Shown: positions 7,358 through 15,773 of the stretch, in pieces
How positions within the stretch are numbered: position 1 is the stretch's first letter
Layout: every line of letters starts with the position of its first letter
Assembly (NCBI GenBank): GCA_004558145.1
Contig: SFDQ01000001.1
Coordinates: forward strand, 372,001 to 436,000
DNA: 64,000 nucleotides
Origin: Oscillospiraceae bacterium
GTDB taxonomy: Bacteria; Bacillota_A; Clostridia; Oscillospirales; Ruminococcaceae
Direction of reading: 5' to 3'
The notes under the pieces: generated by a model
What the model was told of the DNA's origin: nothing
Database searches by the model: none
Seen by the model: only the letters and a program-made list of their open reading frames with translations
Made by a program: the position numbers and the translations under genes

Positions 7358-7920
7358 CGGTAATACTCCGCCTCCTCGATGCCCCAGAGCGCCCCGATCA
7401 GCTTTGCGGGCTGGCCGGCCAGGGTGTCGTTGAACTCCTGCGCCCGGGAATTATAGTCGTTGTTTCGGATGGTGTTGCCCCGGGCGTTGAACTCCGCCAA
7501 CTCCCCGGCGAGCAGGTCGTACTGATTCGCGTCCGCCAGAGCCACGGCCTCGTCGTAGAGGGCGTTCACCGCGCTGTCCAGCGCGGCGTCGGCGGCGGCC
7601 TTGGCGGCGGGGCCCTGGGCGGCGTTCACCGCGTCCACGGCGCTGCGCACCGCCTCGACGGACCCGGCGCTCACGCCGCTGACCTTTTCGGCCACCGTGA
7701 CCAGGTTTGCCGCCGAGTTGAGGCGGGCGTCCAGGTCGGCGGCGATGGAATACATCCCGTCGGAAAAGGCGGCGGCGGTGCTGTTCGCGTAGGAAGCCAG
7801 CTTTGCCCCGCCGATGCCCAGCACCGAGCCGGCGGCCAGAAGGCAGGCGGCGGCCACCGCCACCACCTTGTTCTTCATGGGCGCGGGCAGGATCTGTTCC
7901 AGTTTACACGGACCTTTCAT
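7354..7920 (-). CDS. LemA-like membrane-anchored protein
   Basis: A 188-residue protein with one N-terminal membrane helix (around residues 18-36) and a helical ectodomain. The C terminus matches LemA: paired helices with ARLNSAANLVTVAEK early and the terminal AKLIGALWGIEEAEYY, equivalent to LemA NLIAGLFGFKEKEYF. The middle is diverged and alanine-rich. The start at 7920 overlaps the TelA stop (TGATG) with GGAG eleven bases upstream; an internal ATG at 7878 (MKNKVV) would start directly at the membrane helix but has no clear ribosome binding site. Sits between TelA and TPM genes. Confidence 0.72.
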   Translation of the reverse strand: MKGPCKLEQILPAPMKNKVVAVAAACLLAAGSVLGIGGAKLASYANSTAAAFSDGMYSIAADLDARLNSAANLVTVAEKVSGVSAGSVEAVRSAVDAVNAAQGPAAKAAADAALDSAVNALYDEAVALADANQYDLLAGELAEFNARGNTIRNNDYNSRAQEFNDTLAGQPAKLIGALWGIEEAEYYR

Positions 7921-9080
7921 CAGTTATGCAGCTCCATCAGTTTCTGTTTCAGTTCGCCCTCGATGCGGCCCAGCTCCACCTCGGCGGCGGCGCGCTTGGC
8001 ACGGCCCTCCGACTGGATCTTGTTCAGTTCGTCCAGGGTCTCGATGAGGCTCTTGTTGGTGGCCTGCAGGGTCTCGATGTCCACGATGCCCCGCTCGGAC
8101 TCCTTGGCCGCGTCGATGGTGCCCTGCTTGAGGGCGGCGGCGTTCTTTTTCAGCAGCTCGTTGGTCATGTCGCTCACCGCCCGCTGGGCCTCGATGGCCT
8201 GCTGGCTGTGGGCAAGGCCCAGGGCCAGCACCATCTGGCTCTTCCACAGGGGGATGGTGTTCACGATGCTGGTCTGGATCTTTTCCGCCATCATGGTGTC
8301 GTTGTTCTGGATGAGGCGGATCTGGGGGCCCATCTGGATGGACACGTTGCGGGTGAGCTCCAGGTCATAGAGCTTTTTCTCAAAGCGGTCGCACATGTCG
8401 GCAAGGTCGCGGGCGGCCTGGGCGTCCTCGGGCAGGCCACTGGCTTTGGCCTTGTCCATGGCGGCCTGCAACTCGCCCTCGCGCACCTGCTTGAGCTTTT
8501 TCTTGCCCGCCAGGATGTACATGGTGAGCTCCTTGAAGTAGAGCATGTTCATCTGGTACATCTTGTCCAGCATGGCCACGTCCTTGAGCAGCTGGACCTG
8601 ATGGCCCTCCAGCACGGCCTCGATCTTCTCCACGTTGGCCTCGGTCTTGGCGTACTTGGCCTTCATGGCCTCGATGCCGCTGCCGGCCTTCTTGAAGAAG
8701 CCGAAGATGCCCTTGCTCTCCTCCTGGGCGTCGAAGCCCTTCAGCTCGGTGACCAGATTGGCGATCATCTCGCCGGTCTCGCCCAGGTCCTTGGTGCGCA
8801 CCTTGTCCAGGGCGGTCTCGCTGAAATCGCCGATCTTCTTCTGGGTGGCCGCGCCGTACTGCAGCACCATCTGGCTGTTGGTCACGTCGATCTTTTCGGC
8901 AAAATCGTCCACCATCTTCTGCTCTTCGGGGGAAAGGCGGGTCTCTTCGATCATCACCGGCTCGACCTTTTTCTCCTCCTCGGCGGCAGCCGCGGCAGCG
9001 GCCTCGTCGGCGGCGGGGTCAAGGGTGAGGGTGGGCACGGCGTCCAGGGTCAGCTCGGGGCTCATATTGTTTTCGTCCAT
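7920..9080 (-). CDS. TelA/KlaA-family toxic anion resistance protein
   Basis: A 386-residue, almost wholly helical cytosolic protein of the TelA family, named after plasmid tellurite resistance but widespread in chromosomes and linked to envelope stress. An acidic, alanine-rich N-terminal tail (about 45 residues) precedes the conserved region with DMCDRFEKKLYDLELTRN, IQMGPQIRLIQNND and LWKSQMVLALGLAHSQQA. It lies 28 bases after the XpaC gene and overlaps the LemA-like gene by one base. The order XpaC-TelA is a conserved pairing in Bacillota. Molecular function unknown. Confidence 0.9.
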   Translation of the reverse strand: MDENNMSPELTLDAVPTLTLDPAADEAAAAAAAEEEKKVEPVMIEETRLSPEEQKMVDDFAEKIDVTNSQMVLQYGAATQKKIGDFSETALDKVRTKDLGETGEMIANLVTELKGFDAQEESKGIFGFFKKAGSGIEAMKAKYAKTEANVEKIEAVLEGHQVQLLKDVAMLDKMYQMNMLYFKELTMYILAGKKKLKQVREGELQAAMDKAKASGLPEDAQAARDLADMCDRFEKKLYDLELTRNVSIQMGPQIRLIQNNDTMMAEKIQTSIVNTIPLWKSQMVLALGLAHSQQAIEAQRAVSDMTNELLKKNAAALKQGTIDAAKESERGIVDIETLQATNKSLIETLDELNKIQSEGRAKRAAAEVELGRIEGELKQKLMELHN

Positions 9081-9108
9081 GGTCGTTCGTTCCTTTCACA
9101 TTTGAAAA

Positions 9109-9738
9109 TTATTCCACAAGGCCCTGCCCTTTCAGCATGCCTTTGAGTACTTCCAAGTCGGCGTCCAGGTCCAGCGCCGCGGCGGAATAGAGGCTGTCCA
9201 GCTGGTTTTCGAAGGCGGTGGCGATGACCGCCGCGTTCGCCTCCACCTGCCTGCGCACCTCTTCCGCGTTCTCGCCGGAAACGCCCGTCTCCTCCATCTC
9301 CGCGTAGAGGGTGAGGATCTTCACCGCGTCCGGCAGATAGTGGTTGGCAAAGCGCCGCACCTGGGAGGCCTTGTCCGGGTCCTTTTCCAGCTGGGCGAGA
9401 ATGCCGGCGCAGGCGGCGGCCATGCGGCGGATGGCGGCGCTGAGGGCGTCGTCGGGGATGCGCTCGTCCAGCTCCAGCAGGCGCTTGCGGTCCGCGTCGA
9501 TGCGGCCGAGCATCTCGTCCGCGTCCTCCCGGCCGGTGAGCCAGGGCACCTCTTTTTTCACGATGACCGGCGGGCAGAGCCTGAAGGCCGCGGCCAGCGC
9601 CGCCACCGAAACGACGGCGGTGAGGCCCAGCGCCCACAGCTCATAGATGGGCAGCGCCAGCGCCCCCACCACCCACACCGCCCCGGAGATGTACCAGGGG
9701 GCGGCGGGCTTCTTTTTTATCTCTATGATCTTGCTCAT
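9109..9738 (-). CDS. XpaC-family protein (5-bromo-4-chloroindolyl phosphate hydrolysis family)
   Basis: A 209-residue protein with two adjacent N-terminal membrane helices (about residues 14-52) and a helical cytosolic domain, matching XpaC. The family name comes from a colony colour phenotype; a direct hydrolase activity is not established. It is the promoter-proximal gene of the XpaC-TelA-LemA-TPM operon. Confidence 0.82.
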   Translation of the reverse strand: MSKIIEIKKKPAAPWYISGAVWVVGALALPIYELWALGLTAVVSVAALAAAFRLCPPVIVKKEVPWLTGREDADEMLGRIDADRKRLLELDERIPDDALSAAIRRMAAACAGILAQLEKDPDKASQVRRFANHYLPDAVKILTLYAEMEETGVSGENAEEVRRQVEANAAVIATAFENQLDSLYSAAALDLDADLEVLKGMLKGQGLVE

Positions 9739-9808
9739 GCTTTGCTTCTCCTGTGCGGGCGGGTGCGCCCGCGGTTTGTGATTATTTTACCATAGTGAAG
9801 CAGCTAAA

Positions 9809-10297
9809 TCAATGCGGACACGAAAGCCAGGGCCCCAGCGCCGCGCCCCAGGCGGCGGCCAGCTTTTCCATGCCGAAGGCGGCGTTGGCGGGGCTGGTGC
9901 TGGGCAGGCGCACGGCGGCGATGCCGCACACCGGACGCAGCATCTTTTCGTAAAGGCGGAAGGCCGCTGCCCCGTTGCAGAACACCGCCTCCACAGGCGC
10001 TTTTTCCAAAAGGGCGGCCAGGTCCACTGGCACCGGGTCCTTGATGGATGCGTCCGACGCGCCGGTGACGGTGCAGCTTTCCAGCACGTCCCAGAGGGCG
10101 AGGCCGTTTTGCAGGATCAGCGCCCGCTTTTGCTCCACCGTTTGGGGCGTTTCGGCACCGCACAGCCGCGCCAGCAGCGGCCAGAACCGGTTGCGGGGAT
10201 GGCCGTAGTAAAAGCCCTGGCGCCAGCTCTCGGGGCTGGGCCAGCTGCCCAGGATGAGCGCCCGGCTGGCCGGGCCGAACACCGGCTCAAAGCTCAT
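9809..10297 (-). CDS. DNA-deoxyinosine glycosylase (UDG family 6 type)
   Basis: A 162-residue uracil-DNA-glycosylase-fold enzyme of the hypoxanthine-DNA glycosylase group. Motif 1 reads ILGSWPSPES followed by FYYGHPRNRFWPLL, and the DNA-minor-groove loop is LPSTSPANAA near residue 131. Such enzymes remove deaminated adenine (hypoxanthine) from DNA. The gene overlaps the upstream HAD phosphatase by 11 bases, so they are probably co-translated. Confidence 0.85.
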   Translation of the reverse strand: MSFEPVFGPASRALILGSWPSPESWRQGFYYGHPRNRFWPLLARLCGAETPQTVEQKRALILQNGLALWDVLESCTVTGASDASIKDPVPVDLAALLEKAPVEAVFCNGAAAFRLYEKMLRPVCGIAAVRLPSTSPANAAFGMEKLAAAWGAALGPWLSCPH

Positions 10298-11093
10298 GGG
10301 GGAAGAACTCCTTTTGCAGCGCGGCGGCCACGCCCGCCTCAGTGACCGGCGGCGCGATGGCGCTGGCGGCAGCTTTGGCCGCCTCGGTGCCGTTGGCCAT
10401 GCAGTAAGAGCGGCCCACCAGCTGCATCAGGGGGATGTCGTTCTCGTTGTCGCCCATGCTCAAAAGCTCTTCGGCCTTCCAGCCGGTGAGCTCCATCAGC
10501 TTTTTCACCCCCACCGCCTTGTTGACGCCGGCGCGGTTGATGTCGTAATAGCCGGGATGGTAGGGCACGAACTGCAGCCCCAGATGGCCGTAGCGGGCCT
10601 GGAAGCCCTCCACCGCCTCGGGCGGCAGGATGCCGAAGGCCCCGAAGGGCATGTCCTGCAGGTGGCGCTCCTGGTCCTCGCCGTCCAGCACGAACTCGCT
10701 GTGGCCGGTGACCGCCTTGTAGAATTCCCGCATCTTCTCAAACTCCACGTAAACGTAGTAGCTGTCGGAAAAGGCGAAGGCCAGCGGATAGTCAAAGTCC
10801 TCGAAGTAGTCCACCAGGGCGTACATCTCCTCGGGGGTGAAGTCGCCGCTGGCCAGCAGGCGGCCCGCGTCGTCCAGCACCTGGGCGCCGTTGGCGCAGA
10901 CGGCGTAGTCCGGCTTGATGCCGCCCAGGATGGAGGTGTTCATGGCGTAATAGGTGCGGCCGGTGGCGATGACCACCTTCACGCCGAGGGCCTGCACCCG
11001 GCGCACCATCTCGGCCACCGCCGGGCGGGCCGAGGGTTCGCCGTGGGCCACCAGCGTACCGTCCACATCCAGAATAATCGCTTTGTAAGGCAT
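10287..11093 (-). CDS. Cof-type HAD phosphatase
   Basis: A 268-residue HAD hydrolase of the Cof (IIB cap) group acting on small phosphorylated metabolites. Motif I is LDVDGTL (D9, D11), motif II the VIATGR threonine region, and motifs III/IV are the lysine before the GDNENDIPLM stretch near residue 215. The large cap lies between motifs II and III. Substrate unknown. Overlaps the downstream glycosylase gene. Confidence 0.9.
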   Translation of the reverse strand: MPYKAIILDVDGTLVAHGEPSARPAVAEMVRRVQALGVKVVIATGRTYYAMNTSILGGIKPDYAVCANGAQVLDDAGRLLASGDFTPEEMYALVDYFEDFDYPLAFAFSDSYYVYVEFEKMREFYKAVTGHSEFVLDGEDQERHLQDMPFGAFGILPPEAVEGFQARYGHLGLQFVPYHPGYYDINRAGVNKAVGVKKLMELTGWKAEELLSMGDNENDIPLMQLVGRSYCMANGTEAAKAAASAIAPPVTEAGVAAALQKEFFPHEL

Positions 11094-11209
11094 GGAAAAT
11101 ATGTCTCCTTTTTGGGGTGGGGCCGCCGGCTTGCAGGGCGGCCCTTATTCCTATTATAGACAGTTTGCCCCGCCGGCACAAGGCCGAACCTGACCGCCGC
11201 CGGCTTTTG

Positions 11210-11238
11210 TTGCTTTGCCGCGATATTGGTAGTATAAT
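11210..11238 (+). promoter_or_regulatory. Promoter of azlCD
   Basis: TTGCTT and TATAAT (11233-11238) with a 17-base spacer, 37 bases before the azlC start codon. Confidence 0.7.
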
Positions 11239-11275
11239 GAAGCCCGGTGACATATCATCGAGCGGAGGCGAAGGA

Positions 11276-12004
11276 ATGAAAGGCGAATACACGTCCGGCC
11301 TGCGGGACGGACTGGCCATTGGTGTGGGATATTTTTCGGTGAGCTTTACGTTCGGCATCCTGGCGGTGAACGGCGGGCTGTCGCCGCTGGTGGCGGGACT
11401 CATCAGCCTGACCAACATGACCAGCGCCGGGCAGTTTGCCGGGCTGACGGTCATTCTGGCCCACGGCTCGCTGGTGGAGCTGGCCCTGACCCAGCTGGTC
11501 ATCAACCTGCGCTATGCTCTGATGAGCCTTTCGCTGAGTCAGCGCCTGGGCCCGGAATTCACCACCCGGCGGCGGATGCTGGTGGCCTTTGCCAACACTG
11601 ACGAGATCTTCGCGGTGGCCATGGGCCGCACTGCTCCCCTGACCCCCGCCTACATGTACGGTCTGGCCGCTCTGCCCATCCTGGGCTGGACCGGCGGCAC
11701 CGTGGTGGGCGCGGTGGCGGGCGCAGTGCTCTCCCCCGCCGTGCGCAGCGCGCTGGGGGTCGCCCTTTACAGCATGTTCATCGCCATCGTGGTGCCGCCC
11801 ATGCGCCATTCAAAGCCGGTGCAGGCGGTGGTGGCCGCGGCGGTCATCGTGAGCTGCGTTTTTGCCTGGACGCCCCTCTCCGAGGCGGTGGGCAGCGGCT
11901 TTGCCATCGTCATCAGCACGCTGGCGGCGGCCGCGCTGGGGGCCTGGCTGTTCCCCATGGACGTTTCGCCCGAGGCCGATGAGGAAAAGGAGGCGGCACG
12001 ATGA
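11276..12004 (+). CDS. azlC: AzlC family branched-chain amino acid exporter subunit
   Basis: A 242-residue membrane protein of the AzlC family, the larger subunit of the AzlCD amino-acid exporter. Hydrophobic helices and the family segment GLISLTNMTSAGQFAG plus INLRYALMSLSLSQ are visible. The start ATG at 11276 follows GGAGG by seven bases; the longer upstream reading has no ribosome binding site and crosses the promoter. It overlaps azlD by four bases. A second, diverged AzlCD pair lies at 58970-59999. Confidence 0.9.
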   Translation: MKGEYTSGLRDGLAIGVGYFSVSFTFGILAVNGGLSPLVAGLISLTNMTSAGQFAGLTVILAHGSLVELALTQLVINLRYALMSLSLSQRLGPEFTTRRRMLVAFANTDEIFAVAMGRTAPLTPAYMYGLAALPILGWTGGTVVGAVAGAVLSPAVRSALGVALYSMFIAIVVPPMRHSKPVQAVVAAAVIVSCVFAWTPLSEAVGSGFAIVISTLAAAALGAWLFPMDVSPEADEEKEAAR

Positions 12005-12315
12005 GCCTGTTCTGGTATCTTCTGGTGATGGCGGGCGTGACCTACCTCATCCGCATGCTGCCCCTGACCCTGTTGCAGAAAAAAATACGCAACCGGCGGC
12101 TGCAATCCTTTTTGTATTATGTGCCCTACGCCTGCCTTTCGGCCATGACCTTCCCGGCCATCCTCTCGGCCACCGAGAGCCCGGTGAGCGCCGCGGCGGC
12201 GCTGGTGGTGGCACTGGGGGTGGCCCTGGCCGGCAAGGGACTGGTGACGGTGGCGGCCTGTGCCTGCGCCACCGTGTTCCTGGTGGAGCGGCTGCTGCCC
12301 CTTCTTCCCTTCTGA
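12001..12315 (+). CDS. azlD: AzlD family amino acid exporter subunit
   Basis: A 104-residue membrane protein with about three to four helices, matching AzlD: conserved TYLIRMLPLTLLQKKIRNR near the N terminus and YYVPYACLSAMTFPAI. It partners AzlC, with which it is translationally coupled (ATGA overlap). A strong bidirectional terminator follows. Confidence 0.9.
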   Translation: MSLFWYLLVMAGVTYLIRMLPLTLLQKKIRNRRLQSFLYYVPYACLSAMTFPAILSATESPVSAAAALVVALGVALAGKGLVTVAACACATVFLVERLLPLLPF

Positions 12316-12331
12316 ATTTAAAACGAAAAAG

Positions 12332-12367
12332 CCGGGCCGCGCGATTGTCTCGCGCGGCCCGGTCTTT
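12332..12367. terminator. Bidirectional intrinsic terminator
   Basis: A perfect 13-base stem (12332-12344 with 12350-12362) followed by TCTTTTTG, with A5 on the opposite side. It ends azlCD and the converging nagA operon. Confidence 0.9.
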
Positions 12368-12374
12368 TTGTTTT

Positions 12375-12725
12375 TTACAGCAGTTTTGCCCATTCCTCGG
12401 GCTTGAAGCCGGGGCAGACGCCCTTGTCGGTGATGAGCACCGGGCGCTTGACCAGCATGCCGTCGGTGGCAAGCAAGGCGCAGACCTCGCTGTCGGTCAT
12501 GGCGGGCAGCTTGTCCTTGAGGCCCATGGACTTGTAAAGCAGGCCGCTGGTGTTCACGAACCGCTTGACCGGCAGGCCGCTTTGGGCCAGCCAGCCCTCC
12601 AGCTCGGCGGCAGTGGGGTTCTGCTCCTTGATGGGGCGGGCGGTATACGCCGCGCCCTGCTCGTCCAGCCATTTTTGCGCTTTCCGGCAGGTGGAACACT
12701 TATCGTAGCACAGGAAGGTGGTCAT
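12375..12725 (-). CDS. ArsC/Spx-family thioredoxin-fold protein
   Basis: A 116-residue ArsC-superfamily protein. The N-terminal active site is YDKCSTCRKA with a CxxC (C10, C13), as in Spx/MgsR and YffB-like proteins rather than true glutaredoxin-linked arsenate reductases; the conserved RPIKEQNPT and the late KRPVLI segment are present. It might act as a reductase or an Spx-like regulator of RNA polymerase; sequence alone does not decide. It sits 10 bases after nagA and is probably co-transcribed with it. Confidence 0.82.
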   Translation of the reverse strand: MTTFLCYDKCSTCRKAQKWLDEQGAAYTARPIKEQNPTAAELEGWLAQSGLPVKRFVNTSGLLYKSMGLKDKLPAMTDSEVCALLATDGMLVKRPVLITDKGVCPGFKPEEWAKLL

Positions 12726-12735
12726 GCTTTGTTCC

Positions 12736-13872
12736 TCACAGCTCCTTGCCGCCGATGAAGATGTGCTCAGGATGCAGGTCGGCGCCCAGCACCAGCACGT
12801 CCGCCCGCTTGCCCACGGCGATGCTGCCCACCTCGTCGAAGAGGCCGGCGGCCTTGGCCGGGTTGATGGTGGCGGCCTTGAGGGCGCTCTCCAGCGGCAC
12901 GCCGAACTTCACGGCGCGGCGGAAGCCCTCGGCCTGGCAGGTGGCGCTGCCGGCGATGGTGCCGTCGGCCAGGGTGGCCAGACCGTCGGTCATGAACACC
13001 TTCTGGCCGCCCAGGCTGTATTCGCCGTTGGGCATGCCGCAGGCCTGCATGGCGTCGCTGATGATGCACACCCGGTCCGGCCCGAACATGTTGAACACCG
13101 CGCGCACCACCGAGGGATTCAGGTGGATGCCGTCGCAGATCATCTCGATGTGCTCGGCAAAGTCGCTGGCGGCGCCCACCACGCCGGGGGCGCGATGGGT
13201 GAAGGCGGGCATGGCGTTGAACAGATGGGTGGTGTGGGTGAAGCCGTTGGCGAAGGCCGCGGTGGCCTCCTCATAGGTGGCGCAGGTGTGGGCGATGGAC
13301 ACGGTGCACAGCTTGCTGGCCTTCTGGGCGAACTCCAGCGCGCCGGGCAGTTCGGGGGCCACGTCCACCAGACGGATGTTGTGGCCGCTGCGCTCCCACA
13401 GGCGCTGGAACATCTCCCAGTCGGGGTCGATGATGTACTCCTCGGCCTGGGCGCCCTTCTTGGCCTTGTTGAAGAAGGGGCCTTCCATGTTCACGCCCCG
13501 CAGCACCGCGCCGTAGCCCTCCTGGCCGAAGATGGGCCGGGCGGTATCAAAGATGCGGTCCAGAATTTCCTCGCTGAAGGCCATGGTGGTGCCCAAGAAG
13601 CTGGTCACGCCCTGGCTGCCCAGATACTTCTGCATGGCGCGCACGTATTTGTCGCTGCCATCCATGCCGTCGCAGAAGTCGGAACCGGCCGCGCCGTGGA
13701 TGTGGATGTCCACAAAGCCGGGGGTGACATATTTGCCGGCGGCGTCCAGCTCCTCGTCGCCGTGCAGGGTACCCGCGGGGGCCACCTTCACGATGCGGTC
13801 GCCCGCCAGCTCCACGTCGGCAGGGATGAACCGGCCGTTGGAATTAAAGACCTGTCCGTTTTTGATGATCAT
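12736..13872 (-). CDS. nagA: N-acetylglucosamine-6-phosphate deacetylase
   Basis: Cytosolic amidohydrolase converting GlcNAc-6-phosphate to glucosamine-6-phosphate in amino-sugar and peptidoglycan recycling. Of 378 residues, with PGFVDIHIHGAAGSDF (metal-ligand H57, H59), the metal-binding glutamate in NMEGPFF, IAHTCATYEE, HLFNAM and the catalytic aspartate in ISDAMQACGMP. No nagB or uptake system is adjacent; the downstream partner is an ArsC-like gene. Confidence 0.95.
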   Translation of the reverse strand: MIIKNGQVFNSNGRFIPADVELAGDRIVKVAPAGTLHGDEELDAAGKYVTPGFVDIHIHGAAGSDFCDGMDGSDKYVRAMQKYLGSQGVTSFLGTTMAFSEEILDRIFDTARPIFGQEGYGAVLRGVNMEGPFFNKAKKGAQAEEYIIDPDWEMFQRLWERSGHNIRLVDVAPELPGALEFAQKASKLCTVSIAHTCATYEEATAAFANGFTHTTHLFNAMPAFTHRAPGVVGAASDFAEHIEMICDGIHLNPSVVRAVFNMFGPDRVCIISDAMQACGMPNGEYSLGGQKVFMTDGLATLADGTIAGSATCQAEGFRRAVKFGVPLESALKAATINPAKAAGLFDEVGSIAVGKRADVLVLGADLHPEHIFIGGKEL

Positions 13873-13934
13873 GGGAAGTTCTCCTTTCCGCGTTCAAGGG
13901 CGCGCATCCGCCCAAAATCCTTGTTCTTGACTTG

Positions 13935-13963
13935 ATTATACAGCGCCCGGACGCGGCGCACAA
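13935..13963 (-). promoter_or_regulatory. Promoter of nagA
   Basis: On the minus strand TTGTGC and TATAAT (13935-13940) with a 17-base spacer, 63 bases before the nagA start. Confidence 0.65.
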
Positions 13964-14030
13964 TTCGCTAAAACGCAAAAAGCTGATCGTGCAAATTTTG
14001 TGCAGTTTTACGTCCGCCAAAAGCAGGAAA

Positions 14031-14056
14031 AGGCGGGGCCGCGCCCCGCCTTTTTT
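14031..14056. terminator. Intrinsic terminator
   Basis: An eight-base GC stem (14031-14038 with 14044-14051) with T6 on the plus side and a run of A before it. It probably ends the converging minus-strand exporter gene at 14063. Confidence 0.65.
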
Positions 14057-14062
14057 GTTGAT

Positions 14063-14923
14063 TCAAAAGCCCAGCAGCATCAGCAGCATGCCGCAGCCCG
14101 CGCCCACCGCCCAGAGCAGGCCGGTGATGAACAGATTCTGCTTGAGGCTGGGGTTTGCCCGGAACAGCACCAGCAGGCCCACGCCCGCGTTGGCGCAAAG
14201 GCCCGCCGTCACTGACGAAAAGCCGATGGCCCCGGAGAGATACAGCTGGGTGAGCAGCACGCTGGAGGCGCAGTTGGGCACAAGGCCCAGCAGCGCCGCG
14301 AAGAGGGGCTGAGCCAGACCCAGCCCGGTGAGGAAGCCGGTGAAGTTCTCCTCGCCCACGCCCTCGATCACAAGGCCGATGACCACGCTCAGGGCCAGCA
14401 CCCACAGGAAGATGTTCACGGTGTGCACCGCCGCCGCCCACACAAGGCTCTGCTTTTCCTCGTGGTGCTCGTGGCAGTCCACCTCGTCGGCGTGGCCGGT
14501 GTAGCCGCCCCGCATGGAGGCAGGCAGCCGCCGCCGGAGCGCAAGGTCCAGCGCCGCGCCCACCGCGGCGCCCAGCACCACCTTGAAGGCCAGCAGCACC
14601 GCCAGGTCGCCCCAGCGCTCGGGCACCGCCAGCAGCAGCGGCACCGCCTCGTCGCTGGTGGCGATGAACACCGCCATCAGTGCGCCCAGGCTGATGACCC
14701 GGCTGCCGTAGAAATTGGCGGCCATGGCGGAAAAGCCGCACTGAGGCGCACAGCCCAGCAGCGCGCCCACCGCAAAGCCCCAGCGCCCGCCGCCGGCCAG
14801 CGCCCGCTCGATGCGCTCGCCCTGGCGGCGCTCGATGAACTCGATGAGCAGATAGGCGACAAAGAGGAAGGGAAGCATTTTCGCGCTGTCCTCCAGCGCG
14901 TGGAGCAGAACATGTTGGATCAA
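14063..14923 (-). CDS. Putative heavy-metal exporter, DUF2899 (ArsP_2) family
   Basis: A 286-residue protein with about ten predicted membrane segments in two related halves: LLGCAPQCGFSAMAANFY in the first and LLGLVPNCASSVLLTQLY in the second, each with the Cys/Pro motif expected of this exporter family. The cytosolic loop near residue 150 carries ADEVDCHEHHEEK, a plausible metal-binding sequence. The start is a TTG at 14923 preceded by GGAG; no ATG fits. Often annotated as a manganese transporter or arsenic efflux protein; the true substrate is unknown. Confidence 0.78.
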   Translation of the reverse strand: MIQHVLLHALEDSAKMLPFLFVAYLLIEFIERRQGERIERALAGGGRWGFAVGALLGCAPQCGFSAMAANFYGSRVISLGALMAVFIATSDEAVPLLLAVPERWGDLAVLLAFKVVLGAAVGAALDLALRRRLPASMRGGYTGHADEVDCHEHHEEKQSLVWAAAVHTVNIFLWVLALSVVIGLVIEGVGEENFTGFLTGLGLAQPLFAALLGLVPNCASSVLLTQLYLSGAIGFSSVTAGLCANAGVGLLVLFRANPSLKQNLFITGLLWAVGAGCGMLLMLLGF

Positions 14924-15085
14924 GAGGGTCTCCGTTTCTTTTCATGGGGCAGCGCCCCGGTTTTTTTCGAACATGCAACAGTATACCCTGCGCCCCACCG
15001 CCGCCGCAAGGCCCCCCACCCCCATTTTGGGGCGCTTTTTTGAAGAAAAGGGGCACTTTTTTGCCGCCGCGCCCCGCAAAAGGGC

Positions 15086-15118
15086 AAAAAGCGGCCCCCG
15101 TCGGAAAACGGGGGCCGC
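15086..15118 (-). terminator. Intrinsic terminator of rubrerythrin gene
   Basis: An 11-base stem (15091-15101 with 15108-15118) followed on the minus strand by TTTTT (15086-15090), 25 bases after the rubrerythrin stop. Confidence 0.85.
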
Positions 15119-15142
15119 CGTGGCTCGGGTTTATCGGGCTGC

Positions 15143-15679
15143 TCAGTGGTTCTCGGCGCGCAGCACGAAGTAGGCCTGGGGATGGTCGCACACCGGGCAC
15201 TTCTCGGGGGCATGGGTGCCGATGTGGATGTGGCCGCAGTTGGTGCAGATCCACACCTGCTCGGTCTCGCGGGCGAACAGACGGCCCTCTTCCAGCAGCT
15301 TCTTCACCTCGCGGTAGCGCTGCTCGTGCTCCTTCTCGATGGCGCCCACCATGCGGAACAGCTGGGCGATGCGCTCAAAGCCCTCTTCCTCGGCGGTGGC
15401 GGCGAAACCGGCGTACATGTCGGTCCACTCGTAGTTCTCGCCGGCGGCGGCGTCCGCCAGATTGGTCAGGGTGTCGGGCATGCCGTCGTGCAGCAGCTTG
15501 AACCAGATCTTGGCGTGCTCCTTCTCGTTGCCCGCGGTCTCGGCGAACACGGCGGCCAGCTCGTTGTAGCCTTCCTTCTTGGCCTTGGAGGAATAGTAGC
15601 CGTACTTGGTGTAAGCCTGGCTCTCGCCGGCAAAGGCGGTCATCAGATTGGCTTCAGTCTTGGAACCTTTCAGTTGCAT
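15143..15679 (-). CDS. Rubrerythrin
   Basis: Non-haem di-iron peroxidase that removes hydrogen peroxide in anaerobes. The 178-residue protein has the ferritin-like domain with ExxH pairs (AGESQAYTKY, ETAGNEKEHAKIW, EKEHEQRY) and a C-terminal rubredoxin-type domain with CTNCGHIH and CPVCDHP. The start chosen is the ATG at 15679, eight bases after GGAGG; an ATG two codons upstream is only two bases from it. A short GAATGATTC palindrome upstream (about 15730) recalls part of a PerR/Fur box but is not a full match. Confidence 0.95.
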   Translation of the reverse strand: MQLKGSKTEANLMTAFAGESQAYTKYGYYSSKAKKEGYNELAAVFAETAGNEKEHAKIWFKLLHDGMPDTLTNLADAAAGENYEWTDMYAGFAATAEEEGFERIAQLFRMVGAIEKEHEQRYREVKKLLEEGRLFARETEQVWICTNCGHIHIGTHAPEKCPVCDHPQAYFVLRAENH

Positions 15680-15773
15680 GGTCATTACCTCCGATTTTAT
15701 TCAGTGAATTTGTCGCAGTTTGTAGGAATCATTCTCGTTTGTGCTTCTATCTTACACCCGCCCGGAACAAAAG

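Noticed and set aside
15725..15740. PerR/Fur-like box before rubrerythrin
   Set aside because: Only GAATGATTC is palindromic; outer bases fail the 7-1-7 consensus, so it is mentioned only as a hint.
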